A stretch of 64,000 nucleotides of DNA from Paratrimastix pyriformis. Its lineage: Eukaryota; Preaxostyla; Paratrimastigidae. This document shows positions 34,540-44,562 of this stretch, piece after piece. The stretch lies in NCBI GenBank assembly GCA_027972325.1, contig JAPMOS010000015.1, positions 447,501 through 511,500 of the forward strand, given 5' to 3'. Below the pieces are notes generated by a model. It had not been told where the DNA came from. It saw only the letters and a list, made by a program, of their open reading frames with translations, and searched no databases. Numbering within the stretch: position 1 is the first letter of the stretch; each line of letters starts with the position of its first letter. The translations under genes were made by a program, and so were the position numbers.

Positions 34540-35687
34540 AGGCGAGGGGCATGGGCCCCTCAGGCCTTCTGGCCCTGCTGCTGCTGCTCCTTCCCTTCTC
34601 GGCCTCGGCCTTGGCGGCTGCGGCCTCGCGCTCCTTCCTGCGCTCGGCCTGCCGGGCGCGCTTCTCCTGGCGGCGCAGCTTCTCGGGCTCGCTCAGCTCC
34701 GAGGCCACGTAGACGCCCTCCCGGCTGGCCCACTCGTTCTCCGGGTTGCGCTTCTCGAAGGCTGCCCGGGGCGCGGAGGGAGGGGCAACACACGTGAGGC
34801 CGTGGATGGGCGGGGGGGGGGGGGGGGGGGGGGGAGGTGAATGGGGCAAGGGAACGGGCGATGGGCGCGGACCGGTGACCTCCTGCTGGCCGGGGATGGG
34901 GTTGCCGTAGCGGAACTTGGCGTGCGAGTGGAGCAGCTTGCCCGTGTCGGCGTGCACCAGCCGGACGGTCTGGCCCCGGACCCAGTTGGTCTGGCCCTTC
35001 TTGGGGTTGACGCACTCCACCTTCCAGTTGTCCCCTGGCGCCAGGCCAACCAGAGGCAGCGGTCAGCCACACTCCGACTGGGGGGGGGGGGGCAGCAGAC
35101 CGGTGTCACCCGATGCGGAGGCATCTCCGAAGGCGGAAACCTCCTGCTGCTGGGAGAGAGGCGAGCGGAACAGGTGCGAGTGCAGGTTTTTGTGGGTGCC
35201 GGCATGCTCGAGTCGGATGGTCGCGTCGCATTGGATGGGGGTCCTGCCGGGGGAAGGGCCTGTGAGATGGCGGTCTGGGAACGCCAGCAGACAGACCCGC
35301 GTTTGCACTGGCTACCGTGGGCGCCTTTCACAGTCCAAAGGGAGTTCGAGTCGTCCGAATTCGGGAAGCACGTGACACTCTGCCGGAAAGGAGTGAGGTA
35401 TGCGTCAGAAAATGCAGCAGACCTGTTGGCCACTGCCCTGGCCGCCATATGGAACCTCATGTGAGTGCAGCCGATACCCGGTGGCCTTGTGGACCTACGA
35501 GCAAATTTGACAGTGACTGGCGGTGGAGTCTCGTGGGACAAACCAGCTTGATGACCGATCCGCAGGTGACGAAGTCGAAGGACAAGGAATCATCCTCAGA
35601 TTCGTCGTCGTCGTGTTTGTGGTGTTCGTGGGCGCTTGCCACCAGTGCCGTCGCGGCGAAAACGAGAATGACGCTGCGCCACCTCAT
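34540..35687 (-). CDS. SDF2: SDF2-type MIR-domain protein (ER lumen)
   Basis: ER-luminal MIR (beta-trefoil) protein involved in folding or O-mannosylation quality control. The ATG at 35687 starts a signal peptide (MRWRSVILVFAATALVASA) followed by a His/Asp-rich stretch. MIR repeat 1 is FVTCGSVIKLV and DDSNSLWTVKG. Repeat 2 is IRLEHAGTHKNLHSHLFRS then SQQQEVSAFGDASASGD. Repeat 3 is VRGQTVRLVHADTGKLLHSH then YGNPIPGQQEVTG, and a last exon contains EWASREGVYVASEL. Instead of ending in an HDEL-type signal, the frame runs into a charged helix (PEKLRRQEKRARQAERRKER, then AAAAKAEAEKG). The stop cannot be placed: the frame stays open into a poly-C run near 34411-34430, so the 3' coordinate is approximate. 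It is tail-to-tail with the Pro-rich gene. Confidence 0.88.
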
Positions 35688-35720
35688 TTTTGGGGAAAAC
35701 TCCAAAGGTCAAACCGTCTA
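35688..35720. promoter_or_regulatory. 33-bp divergent spacer, SDF2-type / C2-EML
   Basis: Only 33 bp lie between the minus-strand ATG (35687) and the plus-strand ATG (35721). The spacer is AT-richer than the flanking coding sequence and contains no element I can name. It is likely a shared bidirectional promoter. Confidence 0.5.
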
Positions 35721-36677
35721 ATGCGGCTGTTCGAAAAAGGTTTCAACTATTTTGGTTCACTGGGCCGTCACCAACCGATTCACAGGAGTATACCAGGGGA
35801 TTTTGAGAATTGAAATCTTCCAAGGGGTGCATTTCCCCGAGATTCTCGAAGAGGAGAGTATTTTTCTTCTTTTTGAAGTGGGCGATCAGCGAGCCTTGAG
35901 CTCATTGTCCCATTCGACGAACAGAGTTGCTGATTGGAAAGAAGTTGTGGAAATTTGCGTCCCGAATAAGCGGCTTCCTCTGGCGATCCGTCTCTTGAAA
36001 GAAACTCGTCTGTTGTGGTTGGTCCGGGGCGCACCGTTCGAACTTTTGCAGGCGGAGGGAACGATATCGTAGGACTCTCATCGGTTCCCATAGAAGATCT
36101 CGTTCCTGGCGAGCGCATGTCTGTCGACCCCTCCCTCATGGCGGCGGAGCCTCTCACTCTGACGATCCAGGATGACGGAGGTTCCGTTGCGGATGGACGA
36201 GGCGACTGCCCTGGTGCAAGTCGGGCTGAGTTATTATGAGCTCGTCCAGCAGGACAACCCCGAGGCCTTTGCGGGCCCCAGCGACCGTCTGTCGGCTCGC
36301 ACCCCGGGCGACTCGACTCACCCTCACCACCTTCTGCGGGCTCGGCTCCTTTTTGGCTGCGGCAGCTCTGGAAGATGATGACCCGCGGCCCAGTGCCGAG
36401 AAGCAGCGGCAGCGGCGGCAGGAGGCCGAGCTGATCCGGAAGGCCCGCGAAGCCCAGGCCGCAAAGGCAGAGCAGGAGCGCGTCCGCACCGCCCAGGCCC
36501 AGGCCCAGGCCCAGGCCCAGGCCCAGGCCCAGGCCCAGGCCCAGCAGGCCGCCCAGGTCAGTCGTCGCCCTCGCCTGGCCACGCCGGGCCATGGCCACCA
36601 ACTGACGCTTCCCATCCCACGCGCGTGCGCGCGCGGTGGTTGTGCTGCAGGAGGCGCCTCCCGCTGGCGAGGGCGAG

Positions 36678-36708
<31 letters not shown>

Positions 36709-39700
36709 GCGAAGGCGGCCCTGTGGCCGGTGTCGAGGGCCAGGGCGAGGGCGAGGGCGATGCCCCCGAGGGCCAGCCTCAGGCCGAGGGCCAAGGCGAA
36801 GAGGCCCCGCCTGCGGATGGCGAGCCTGTGGACGCCGAGGGCGCTGAGGGGGAACCCGCCGCCGAGGGGGCTGAGGCCCCTGGTGAGACAGGCGGGGCGG
36901 ACGAGCCGCGCCCAGCCGATGAGGGGGAGGCGCCCGCCGAGGGGGACGAGGCCAAGCCCGACCAGGCAGCCCTCGACGCCGCCGCCGCCGCCTCGAAGAT
37001 CTTCATGCCCGTCTGTCGCCCGTCCGCCCCCCGTGGCGGCCGCTTATCCTCTCCATGTCCATGTCCATGTCCATGTCCATGTCCATGTCCATGTCCATGT
37101 CCATGTCCATGTCCATGTCCATGTCCATGTCCATGTCCATGTCCATGTCCATGTCTGTGTCCATGTCCATGTCCATGTCCATGTCCATGTCCATGTCCAT
37201 GTCCATGTCCATGTCCATGTCCATGTCCATGTCCATGTCTGTGTCCATGTCCATGTCCATGTCCATGTCCATGTCCATGTCCATGTCCATGTCCATGTCC
37301 ATGTCCATGTCCATGTCCATGTCCATGTCCATGTCCATGTCCATGTCCATGTCCATGTCCATGTCCATGTCCATGTCCATGTCCATGTCCATGTCCATGT
37401 CCATGTCCATGTCCATGTCCATGTCCATGTCTGTGTCCATGTCCATGTCCATGTCCATGTCCATGTCCATGTCTGTGTCCATGTCCATGTCCATGTCCAT
37501 GTCCATGTCCATGTCCATGTCCATGTCCATGTCCATGTCCATGTCCATGTCCATGTCCATGTCCATGTCCATGTCCATGTCCATGTCCATGTCCATGTCC
37601 ATGTCCATGTCCATGTCCATGTCCATGTCCATGTCCATGTCCATGTCCATGTCCATGTTCATGTCCATGTCCATGTCTGTCTGTGTCCATGTCATGTCCA
37701 TACTGTGTTCATGTCCATGTCCATGTCCATGTCCATGTCCATGTCCATGTCCATGTCTGTGTCCATGTCCATGTCCATGTCCATGTCCATGTCCATGTCT
37801 GTGTCCATGTCCATGTCCATGTCCATGTCCATGTCCATGTCCATGTCCATGTCCATGTCCATGTCCATGTCCATGTCTGTGTCTGTGTCCATGTCCATGT
37901 CCATGTCTGTGTCCATGTCCATGTCCATGTCCATGTCCATGTCCATGTCCATGTCCATGTCCATGTCCATGTCCATGTCCATGTCCATGTCCATGTCTGT
38001 GTCCATGTCCATGTCCATGTCCATGTCCATGTCCATGTCTGTGTCCATGTCCATGTCCATGTCCATGTCCATGTCCATGTCCATGTCTGTGTCCATGTCC
38101 ATGTCCATGTCCATGTCCATGTCCATGTCCATGTCCATGTCCATGTCCATGTCCATGTCCATGTCCATGTCCATGTCTGTGTTCATGTCCATGTCATGTC
38201 ATGTTCCATGTCCATGTCCATGTCCATGTCCATGTCCATGTCCATGTCCATGTCCATGTCCATGTCCATGTCCATGTCCATGTCCATGTCCATGTCCATG
38301 TCCATGTCCATGTCCATGTCCATGTCCATGTCCATGTCTGTGTCCATGTCCATGTCCATGTCCATGTCCATGTCCATGTCCATGTCTGTGTCCATGTCCA
38401 TGTCCATGTCCATGTCTGTGTCTGTGTCCATGTCCATGTCCATGTCTGTGTCCATGTCCATGTCTGTGTCCATGCCATGTCCATGTTCATGTCTGTGTTC
38501 AGGTCCATGTTCATGTTCATGTCTGTGTCCATGTCCATGTCCATGTCCATGTTCATGTCCATGTTCATGTCCATGTCCATGTCCATGTCCATGTCCATGT
38601 CCATGTCCATGTCCATGTCCATGTCCATGTCCATGTCCATGTCCATGTCCATGTCCATGTCCATGTCATGTTCATGTTGTGTCCATGTCCATGTCCATGT
38701 CCATGTCCATGTCCATGTCCATGTCCATGTCCATGTCCATGTCCATGTCCATGTCCATGTCCATGTCCATGTCCATGTCTGTGTCTGTGTCCATGTCCAT
38801 GTCCATGTCTGTGTCCATGTCCATGTCCATGTCCATGTCCATGTCCATGTCCATGTCCATGTCCATGTCCATGTCCATGTCCATGTCCATGTCCATGTCC
38901 ATGTCCATGTCCATGTCCATGTCTGTGTCCATGTCCATGTCCATGTCCATGTCCATGTCCATGTCTGTGTCCATGTCCATGTCCATGTCCATGTCCATGT
39001 CCATGTCCATGTCTGTGTCCATGTCCATGTCCATGTCCATGTCCATGTCCATGTCCATGTCCATGTCCATGTCCATGTCCATGTCCATGTCCATGTCCAT
39101 GTCCATGTCCATGTCCATGTCCATGTCCATGTCCATGTCCATGTCCATGTCCATGTCCATGTCCATGTCCATGTCCATGTCCATGTCTGTGTCCATGTCT
39201 GTGTCCATGTCCATGTCCATGTCCATGTCTGTGTCCATGTCTGTGTCCATGTCCATGTCCATGTCTGTGTCCATGTCCATGTCCATGTCTGTGTCCATGT
39301 CTGTGTCCATGTCTGTGTCCATGTCTGTGTCCATGTCTGTGTCCATGTCTGTGTCCATGTCCATGTCCATGTCTGTGTCCATGTCTGTGTCCATGTCCAT
39401 GTCCATGTCCATGTCCATGTCCATGTCCATGTCCATGTCCATGTCCATGTCTGTGTCCATGTCCATGTCCATGTCCATGTCCATGTCCATGTCCATGTCC
39501 ATGTCTGTGTCCATGTCTGTGTCCATGTCCATGTCCATGTCCATGTCTGTGTCCATGTCTGTGTCCATGTCCATGTCCATGTCTGTGTCCATGTCCATGT
39601 CCATGTCTGTGTCCATGTCCATGTCCATGTCTGTGTCCATGTCTGTGTCCATGTCTGTGTCCATGTCTGTGTCCATGTCCATGTCCATGTCTGTGTCCAT

Positions 39701-42700
39701 GTCTGTGTCCATGTCCATGTCCATGTCCATGTCCATGTCCATGTCCATGTCCATGTCCATGTCCATGTCCATGTTCATGCCCATGTCCATGTCCATGTCC
39801 ATGTCTGTGTCTGTGTCCATGTCCATGTCCATGTCCATGTCCATGTCCATGTCCATGTCCATGTCCATGTCTGTGTCCATGTCCATGTCCATGTCCATGT
39901 CTGTGTCCATGTCCATGTCCATGTCTGTGTCTGTGTCCATGTCCATGTCTGTGTCCATGTCCATGTCCATGTCCATGTCCATGTCCATGTCCATGTCCAT
40001 GTCCATGTCCATGTCCATGTCTGTGTCTGTGTCCATGTCCATGTCTGTGTCTGTGTCCATGTCCATGTCCATGTCCATGTCTGTGTCCATGTCTGTGTCC
40101 ATGTCTGTGTCTGTGTCCATGTCGATGGCGGCGCGGGCGGGCAGGACAAGGCAGCCAAGCTGGTGGCCCCGGCCCGGTACGGAGACCCCAACGAGCTGCC
40201 CCTCTGGTGTCCGGCCTTCCCGCGCCTCGTCGCCGTGTCCGCGCCCCGGCCCATGCCCCGCCTCTGCCCCACGCTCTGCGCCCCTCGGCCCTCGGCATCT
40301 GCCTGCGGCTGCGCCTCTTCTCCTTTGGCCCCACGCCCATCGGGGCGATCGATGGGGGTGGCTGCAGGGTGGGCTACCGGGGCGAGTGCCCCCACTCGGT
40401 GCACCGGCTGCCCGGGGGGCGGCTCCTCTACCCGGCGGGGGCCCTGGCGGTGGCCCTGGACGAGGCCACCCGCGCCCAGAGCTGCCTCGTCCACCCCGAC
40501 GACATCCTCGCGTCCGCCCGCCCGCTGCCCCGGGCGCCCTTCCCGCTCGCCTGGGGCCGCTCACCTCCTCACCACCGCTTTCGGAATCCGGGGGCGTGGG
40601 GCTCCTGGCAGGGTGGCGGTGCACCCCGCGGGGCAGGCCGTGGCCACCTGCACCGGCGGCAACGCGGCCGCGGTGCACCTCTGGCGGGGCGACACCCTGG
40701 CGCCCCTGGCAAAGCTCGCCCTGCCCCACACGCCCCCAGGCATCGGCGCAGCTGCCTTCAGGTCGCCCTGCACGCCCACCCGCCCACCCGCACCCACCCG
40801 TACACGCATCCCGGGTCATCTCGGCTCACCTCGGCCGCTGTTGTCTGCGGGGCCGGGGCCGGGGCCGGGGCTGGGGCCGGGGCCGGGGCCGGGGCCGGGG
40901 CCGGGGGCGCCTGAACGGGCAGCGCGGGGCGGCTGCTGGTGACGTGCGGCCTGGAGGCGGCCCACACGGTCTGCCTGTGGGACTGGGCCGCAGCCGCCCT
41001 CGTCGCGTCGGCCCCAAGCGGCCCCGACAAGGTCCGCCCCGCCGCCCTGCCGCCTGGCCCTCGGCCCCTCCACTCTCCCACGCCCTGGGCGCCTCACCGG
41101 GCGGTCGGATGGCGGATGGGGCGGCACGCTCTCTGGGGGCTGGCGGGGGCTGGCGGGGGCTGGCGGGGGCTGGCGGGGGCTGGCGGGGGCTGGCGGGGGC
41201 TGGCGGGGCTGGCGGGGCTGGCGGGGGCTGGCGGGGGCTGGCGGGGGCTGGCGGGGGCTGGCGGGGTGCACAGATCACCCAGGCGGCCTTTGCGGGCAGC
41301 TCGGAGGCGGACTTTGTGACGGTGGGGGCCCGGGGCCCCGTCTTCTGGAAGGTCACCCAGGGCCCCGCCGGGCCCGCCCTCGCGCCAACGTCCGTCCCCC
41401 TCCCGACACCTGGGGACCTCCCTGGCCGGGGCCATTTGGGCGCCTTGGGACGGGACCGTGGGCCAACCATCCCTATGATGGCGCCGGATGCCTTGGGGGG
41501 GGGGGGGGGGGGGGGGGTGCGTGCTGGCGGGCTGGCGGGCAGGCGGGGCGTCTGGGGGACCGTGGGCCGGCCCGAGCCGCTGCACTGCTGCCTCCACCTG
41601 CCGGGCGGGCTCCTGGTGGCCGGGGCGGCCTCGGGGCTGCTGACCCTCTGGCGCGGCCGCCAGCTGGTGGCCCTCCGCACCGCACACACGGTTCGCCAGG
41701 CCCCCGGCCCCCACCCGATGGGCGCCCCGCCCGTGACATCCCACCCTGCGCCCACCCTGCCTGCCGCCCGCCGGGCTCCCGTTTTGTCCCCCATGCTGCC
41801 GCCTCCGTGCTGCCCCCGGGCGCCTGTGGGCTGCAGGGCCGGTGCGTGGCCCTGGCGCCCCTCGGGGACGGAGGCCTCATCAGCGGCGGGCAGGACGGGC
41901 TGCTGATCGTCTGGCGGTCGCCCCTCCTCCGCCGCGGCCACGCGTACGCCCCCAACCTCGGGTCCGCACCTGCGCGCGCCCCCACGCTCGCCGGCATGCC
42001 CTTTGCCGGACAGCTCGCCCATCGCATGGGCGTGTGGGGCGTGTGGGGACGGGCTCAGGCCGATCCGGTCGCTGGCCCTGGAGGAGGGGCGGCTGCTGGT
42101 GGGGACGGTCGGGTCGGTGGCGGCCTTCCGGTGGGACGAGGCGGCCGGGACGCTTGCCCCCGAGGCCGCCGACGGGCAGCCGGACGACCCCCAGGGCGCG
42201 CCGGAGGGCCGCAGCACGCCCCCGCCCCCCGCGGCCTCGGTGGCCCTCTCGCCCCAGCTGGGCGGCAGCGGCCCCAGCACCGCCCGCCTGGCCGTGCCGC
42301 CCCTGGGCATCACAGCCGCCGCCCCGGCCGCGGCCACGGCCCCCATGCCCCCGCCCCTGCCCCTGCCGGGCGGGACGGTCATCGTCGAGGGGCATCCCAG
42401 GGCTGGTCCGCCCGCACCCCCACCACCCCCACCGCCACCACCAGCACCGCCAGCACCTCCTCGCACCGGCATATGCGTCCGCCATCGCCCGAATCACTCT
42501 CATCAGATCATCATCATGGGCGGGATGATGGGGGTGGTGGTGGGCGCTGACGGGGGGGGGGGGGGGGGGGGGGCTGCAGACGTGGTGGGCCTTGCCCCGG
42601 ACCCGACCGCCCCCGGGGTTGCATACACGGTGGCCACCGACCGGCGCCTGCGCAAGTGGGACATCAACAAGGCCGCCCTGGTCCGCCCCTGTGGGCCCCC

Positions 42701-43461
42701 TGTGCCGGGTGGGATGGGGGAGGTGTGTGTGCCATTGTGTGCCCACCCCGACGGCTGCCTTCCGATCGCCTTTCTGTTGTCCGTCCCGCGGCGGCCAGCT
42801 GGCCACCCTGGAGCTGCCCGGGGTGCCCCGGGTGGTGGCTATCTCCCCCGACGGCCAGGCGATCGCCGTGGGGCTGGCGGAGGGCAGGGTCTGCGCACGT
42901 CGCCACCCCACCCCTCCCCGCCCCTCGTTCCTGTCCCCCTTGAATATTCCCGTGACTCTGCGCCTGGTTCCACGCGGCGGGGCGCGCGCAGGTGGCAGCC
43001 GTGAATGTGGCCGCCTGGACGGTGCACCCGGTCGACTACAAGAAGACCCCCGTCGGCCTCGTGTCCGCCCGCGCCCCCAGCCCCCCGCCCCTCCTCTCGG
43101 CACGCCTCCCCCTCCAGGCCGGCCCATGCGCTCGTGGGGAGCCGCCGGGTCGCATGTCAGGTGCCGCTCCTCACGGCCTCCCCTTCCCCTCCTTGGCCCT
43201 TTCTCCCTGGCCCTCTGTGGTCCCATCCCTCTGCTGGCCGGCGGGTGGGGCGGGTCTGCCGTGAGCAGCAAGTTCAGCCCGGACTCGGGCCGGCTGCTTG
43301 TGGGGGCCGGCGACAACGAGGCCGAGCTGTTCGCCCTGCCCGCCTGGGGCCGGGCGGGGGCCCTGAAGGGCTCCTCGAGCCCCATCAGCCAGGCCGACTG
43401 GGCCGCCGACGGGCGCCACATCCGCACAAACAACGCAAACAACGAGCTCGCATACTGTCCG

Positions 43462-43499
<38 letters not shown>

Positions 43500-44488
43500 C
43501 CCCAGCCACCGCTCCGCCGCCCCCGGCTCCCCGGCAGCCCCTGCCTCCCGCCCCTTCCCGACCGACTCCCGGCGTGGGCGGCGTGGGCCTGATTGCTTTG
43601 CTGTGGGCGGCGTGCAGGGGACGCGACCACCAACCGTGCCGTCAGCCGGGAGAAGGACCTGGCCGCCCTGCGGGAGGCCGACTGGGCCACGGCCAACTGC
43701 CGCATCGGCTGGGACGTCCAGGGTCCGCCCACCGCCCTCCCCCGCCCAGCACCACACGGGCAGGTGATGGGTGGATGGATGAATCTTGATGACGGCGACC
43801 GTGGGTGGGGTATGGGTGTGGGTCTGCAGGGGTCTTCCCGGCGGGCTGCACCAACCCGGGGGAGATCGTGGCCGTCGACGTCAACCCGGGCCGCACCCTG
43901 GCCGCCTCCTGCACCACCGCCCGCACGGTGGCCCTGTGCCGCTTCCCCTGCCCCAGCCGCCAGGTCGGCCCCTCGCCCCCGCCCTCCTCGTCCCCGCCCT
44001 CATCGCCCGCCCTCCTCGCCCGCCCTCCCCGCCCCCCCCCCGCTAGCTGTCTTGGTGTGCCAATTTCCGGACTCTGATGCTCGGCTTTTCCTCTTCCTCC
44101 TCCCCCTGTGCGACCCCAGTGCGAGCGGCTCTACGGGTGGGGCCACAGCGACGTGGTGGCCTCGGTGCGGTTCACCTGCGACGGGGAGCGGCTCCTCTCG
44201 GCGGGCGGCCCCGACGGGACCCTCCTCGTATGGGGCTTCGCCGAGCGGCCGCCCCCCCCACCGCCACAGGCCCCCGAACCCGAGCCCGAGCCCGTGGCAG
44301 CCGAGCCCGCCGAGCAGCCCCAGCCCAACCCACCACCAGAGCAGCAGCCCCCACCCCCAGAGGAGGCCGGGATGGGCGGAGATGGCGTGCCGCCATTACC
44401 CGAGGGGGAACCCACTCTTCCAGCGGAGGGGGAGGGAGACACGGGGTTGGAGCCGCCTGCTGTCGAAGGGGAAGCGCCCCAGCCGTGA
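35721..44488 (+). CDS. C2-domain / EML-family WD40 microtubule-associated fusion protein
   Basis: The start MRLFEKGFNYF is at 35721; a 31-nt intron (GTTCACTGGG...) leads to a C2-like domain (GILRIEIFQGVHFPEILEEE, LPLAIRLLKE, GGNDIVGLSSVPIEDLVPGE, final strand VGLSYYELV). A basic helix (EKQRQRRQEAELIRKAREAQ), an Ala-Gln repeat (36489-36542) and an acidic Gly-Glu/Pro region (36655-36985) follow. A 3.1-kb intron (37011-40144) separates SKIFMP from DKAAKLVAPARYGDPNE and the HELP-type motif (GYRGECPHSVHRLPGG, then LVHPDDILA). The EML propellers continue: VAVHPAGQAVATCTGG, GGLISGGQDGLLIVW, RRLRKWDINKAAL, SSKFSPDSGRLLVGAGDNEA, DWATANCRIGWDVQG, HSDVVASVRFTCDGERLLSA. The tail is acidic/Pro-rich, with TGA at 44486-44488. 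EML proteins bind microtubules through the HELP/TAPE region. Phase-compatible exons link the two halves, but a transcript must confirm one gene. Confidence 0.7.
36489..36542 (+). repeat. Coding (GCCCAG)n repeat, Ala-Gln tract
   Basis: Nine copies of the hexamer encode an Ala-Gln repeat at the end of a basic helix in the C2-EML protein. Confidence 0.88.
36670..36718 (+). repeat. Coding (GGCGAG)n repeat, Gly-Glu tract
   Basis: Eight copies encode Gly-Glu dipeptides that start an acidic low-complexity region of the C2-EML protein. Confidence 0.85.
37051..40123 (+). repeat. 3.07-kb (TCCATG)n hexanucleotide array with TCTGTG variant units
   Basis: It fills almost all of the 37011-40144 intron of the C2-EML gene. 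About 500 units of TCCATG are punctuated by TCTGTG variants at irregular spacing and by a few out-of-phase breaks (around 37672-37710, 38180-38210, 38470-38570, 38662-38690 and 39771-39790). Two stretches (39181-39420 and 39500-39730) share a similar order of variant units, which suggests internal duplication. None of the six frames contains a stop codon within the regular parts. Confidence 0.98.
40846..40912 (+). repeat. (GGGGCC)n tract in C2-EML intron
   Basis: About ten copies with one GGGGCT variant, on the sense strand just before the exon encoding LLVTCGLEAAHTVCLW. The hexamer is a classic G-quadruplex former. Confidence 0.92.
41134..41268 (+). repeat. 10-bp GGGGCTGGCG minisatellite in C2-EML intron
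   Basis: About 13 copies with one shortened block, ending directly at the acceptor before the exon starting ITQAAFAGSSEADFV. Confidence 0.9.
43462..43498 (+). repeat. Poly-C run of about 35 bp in C2-EML intron
   Basis: Longest homopolymer in the window. It lies just after the exon ending NNANNELAYC, and its exact length is likely to be uncertain in any assembly. Confidence 0.9.
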
Positions 44489-44562
44489 TCAGGCTCGCGG
44501 GCGGAGATGTGTACAGTGGAGTGGATCATCTCACCTTTTTTTCCATCCATCGGCGGGTCTGT

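Noticed and set aside
36625-41906. Giant open frames of Cys-Pro, Met-Ser, Val-His, His-Gly and Met-Asp dipeptides
   Set aside because: They are by-products of the stop-free hexanucleotide array in an intron. Conserved EML and C2 exons flank the array in other frames, and typical splice borders surround it.
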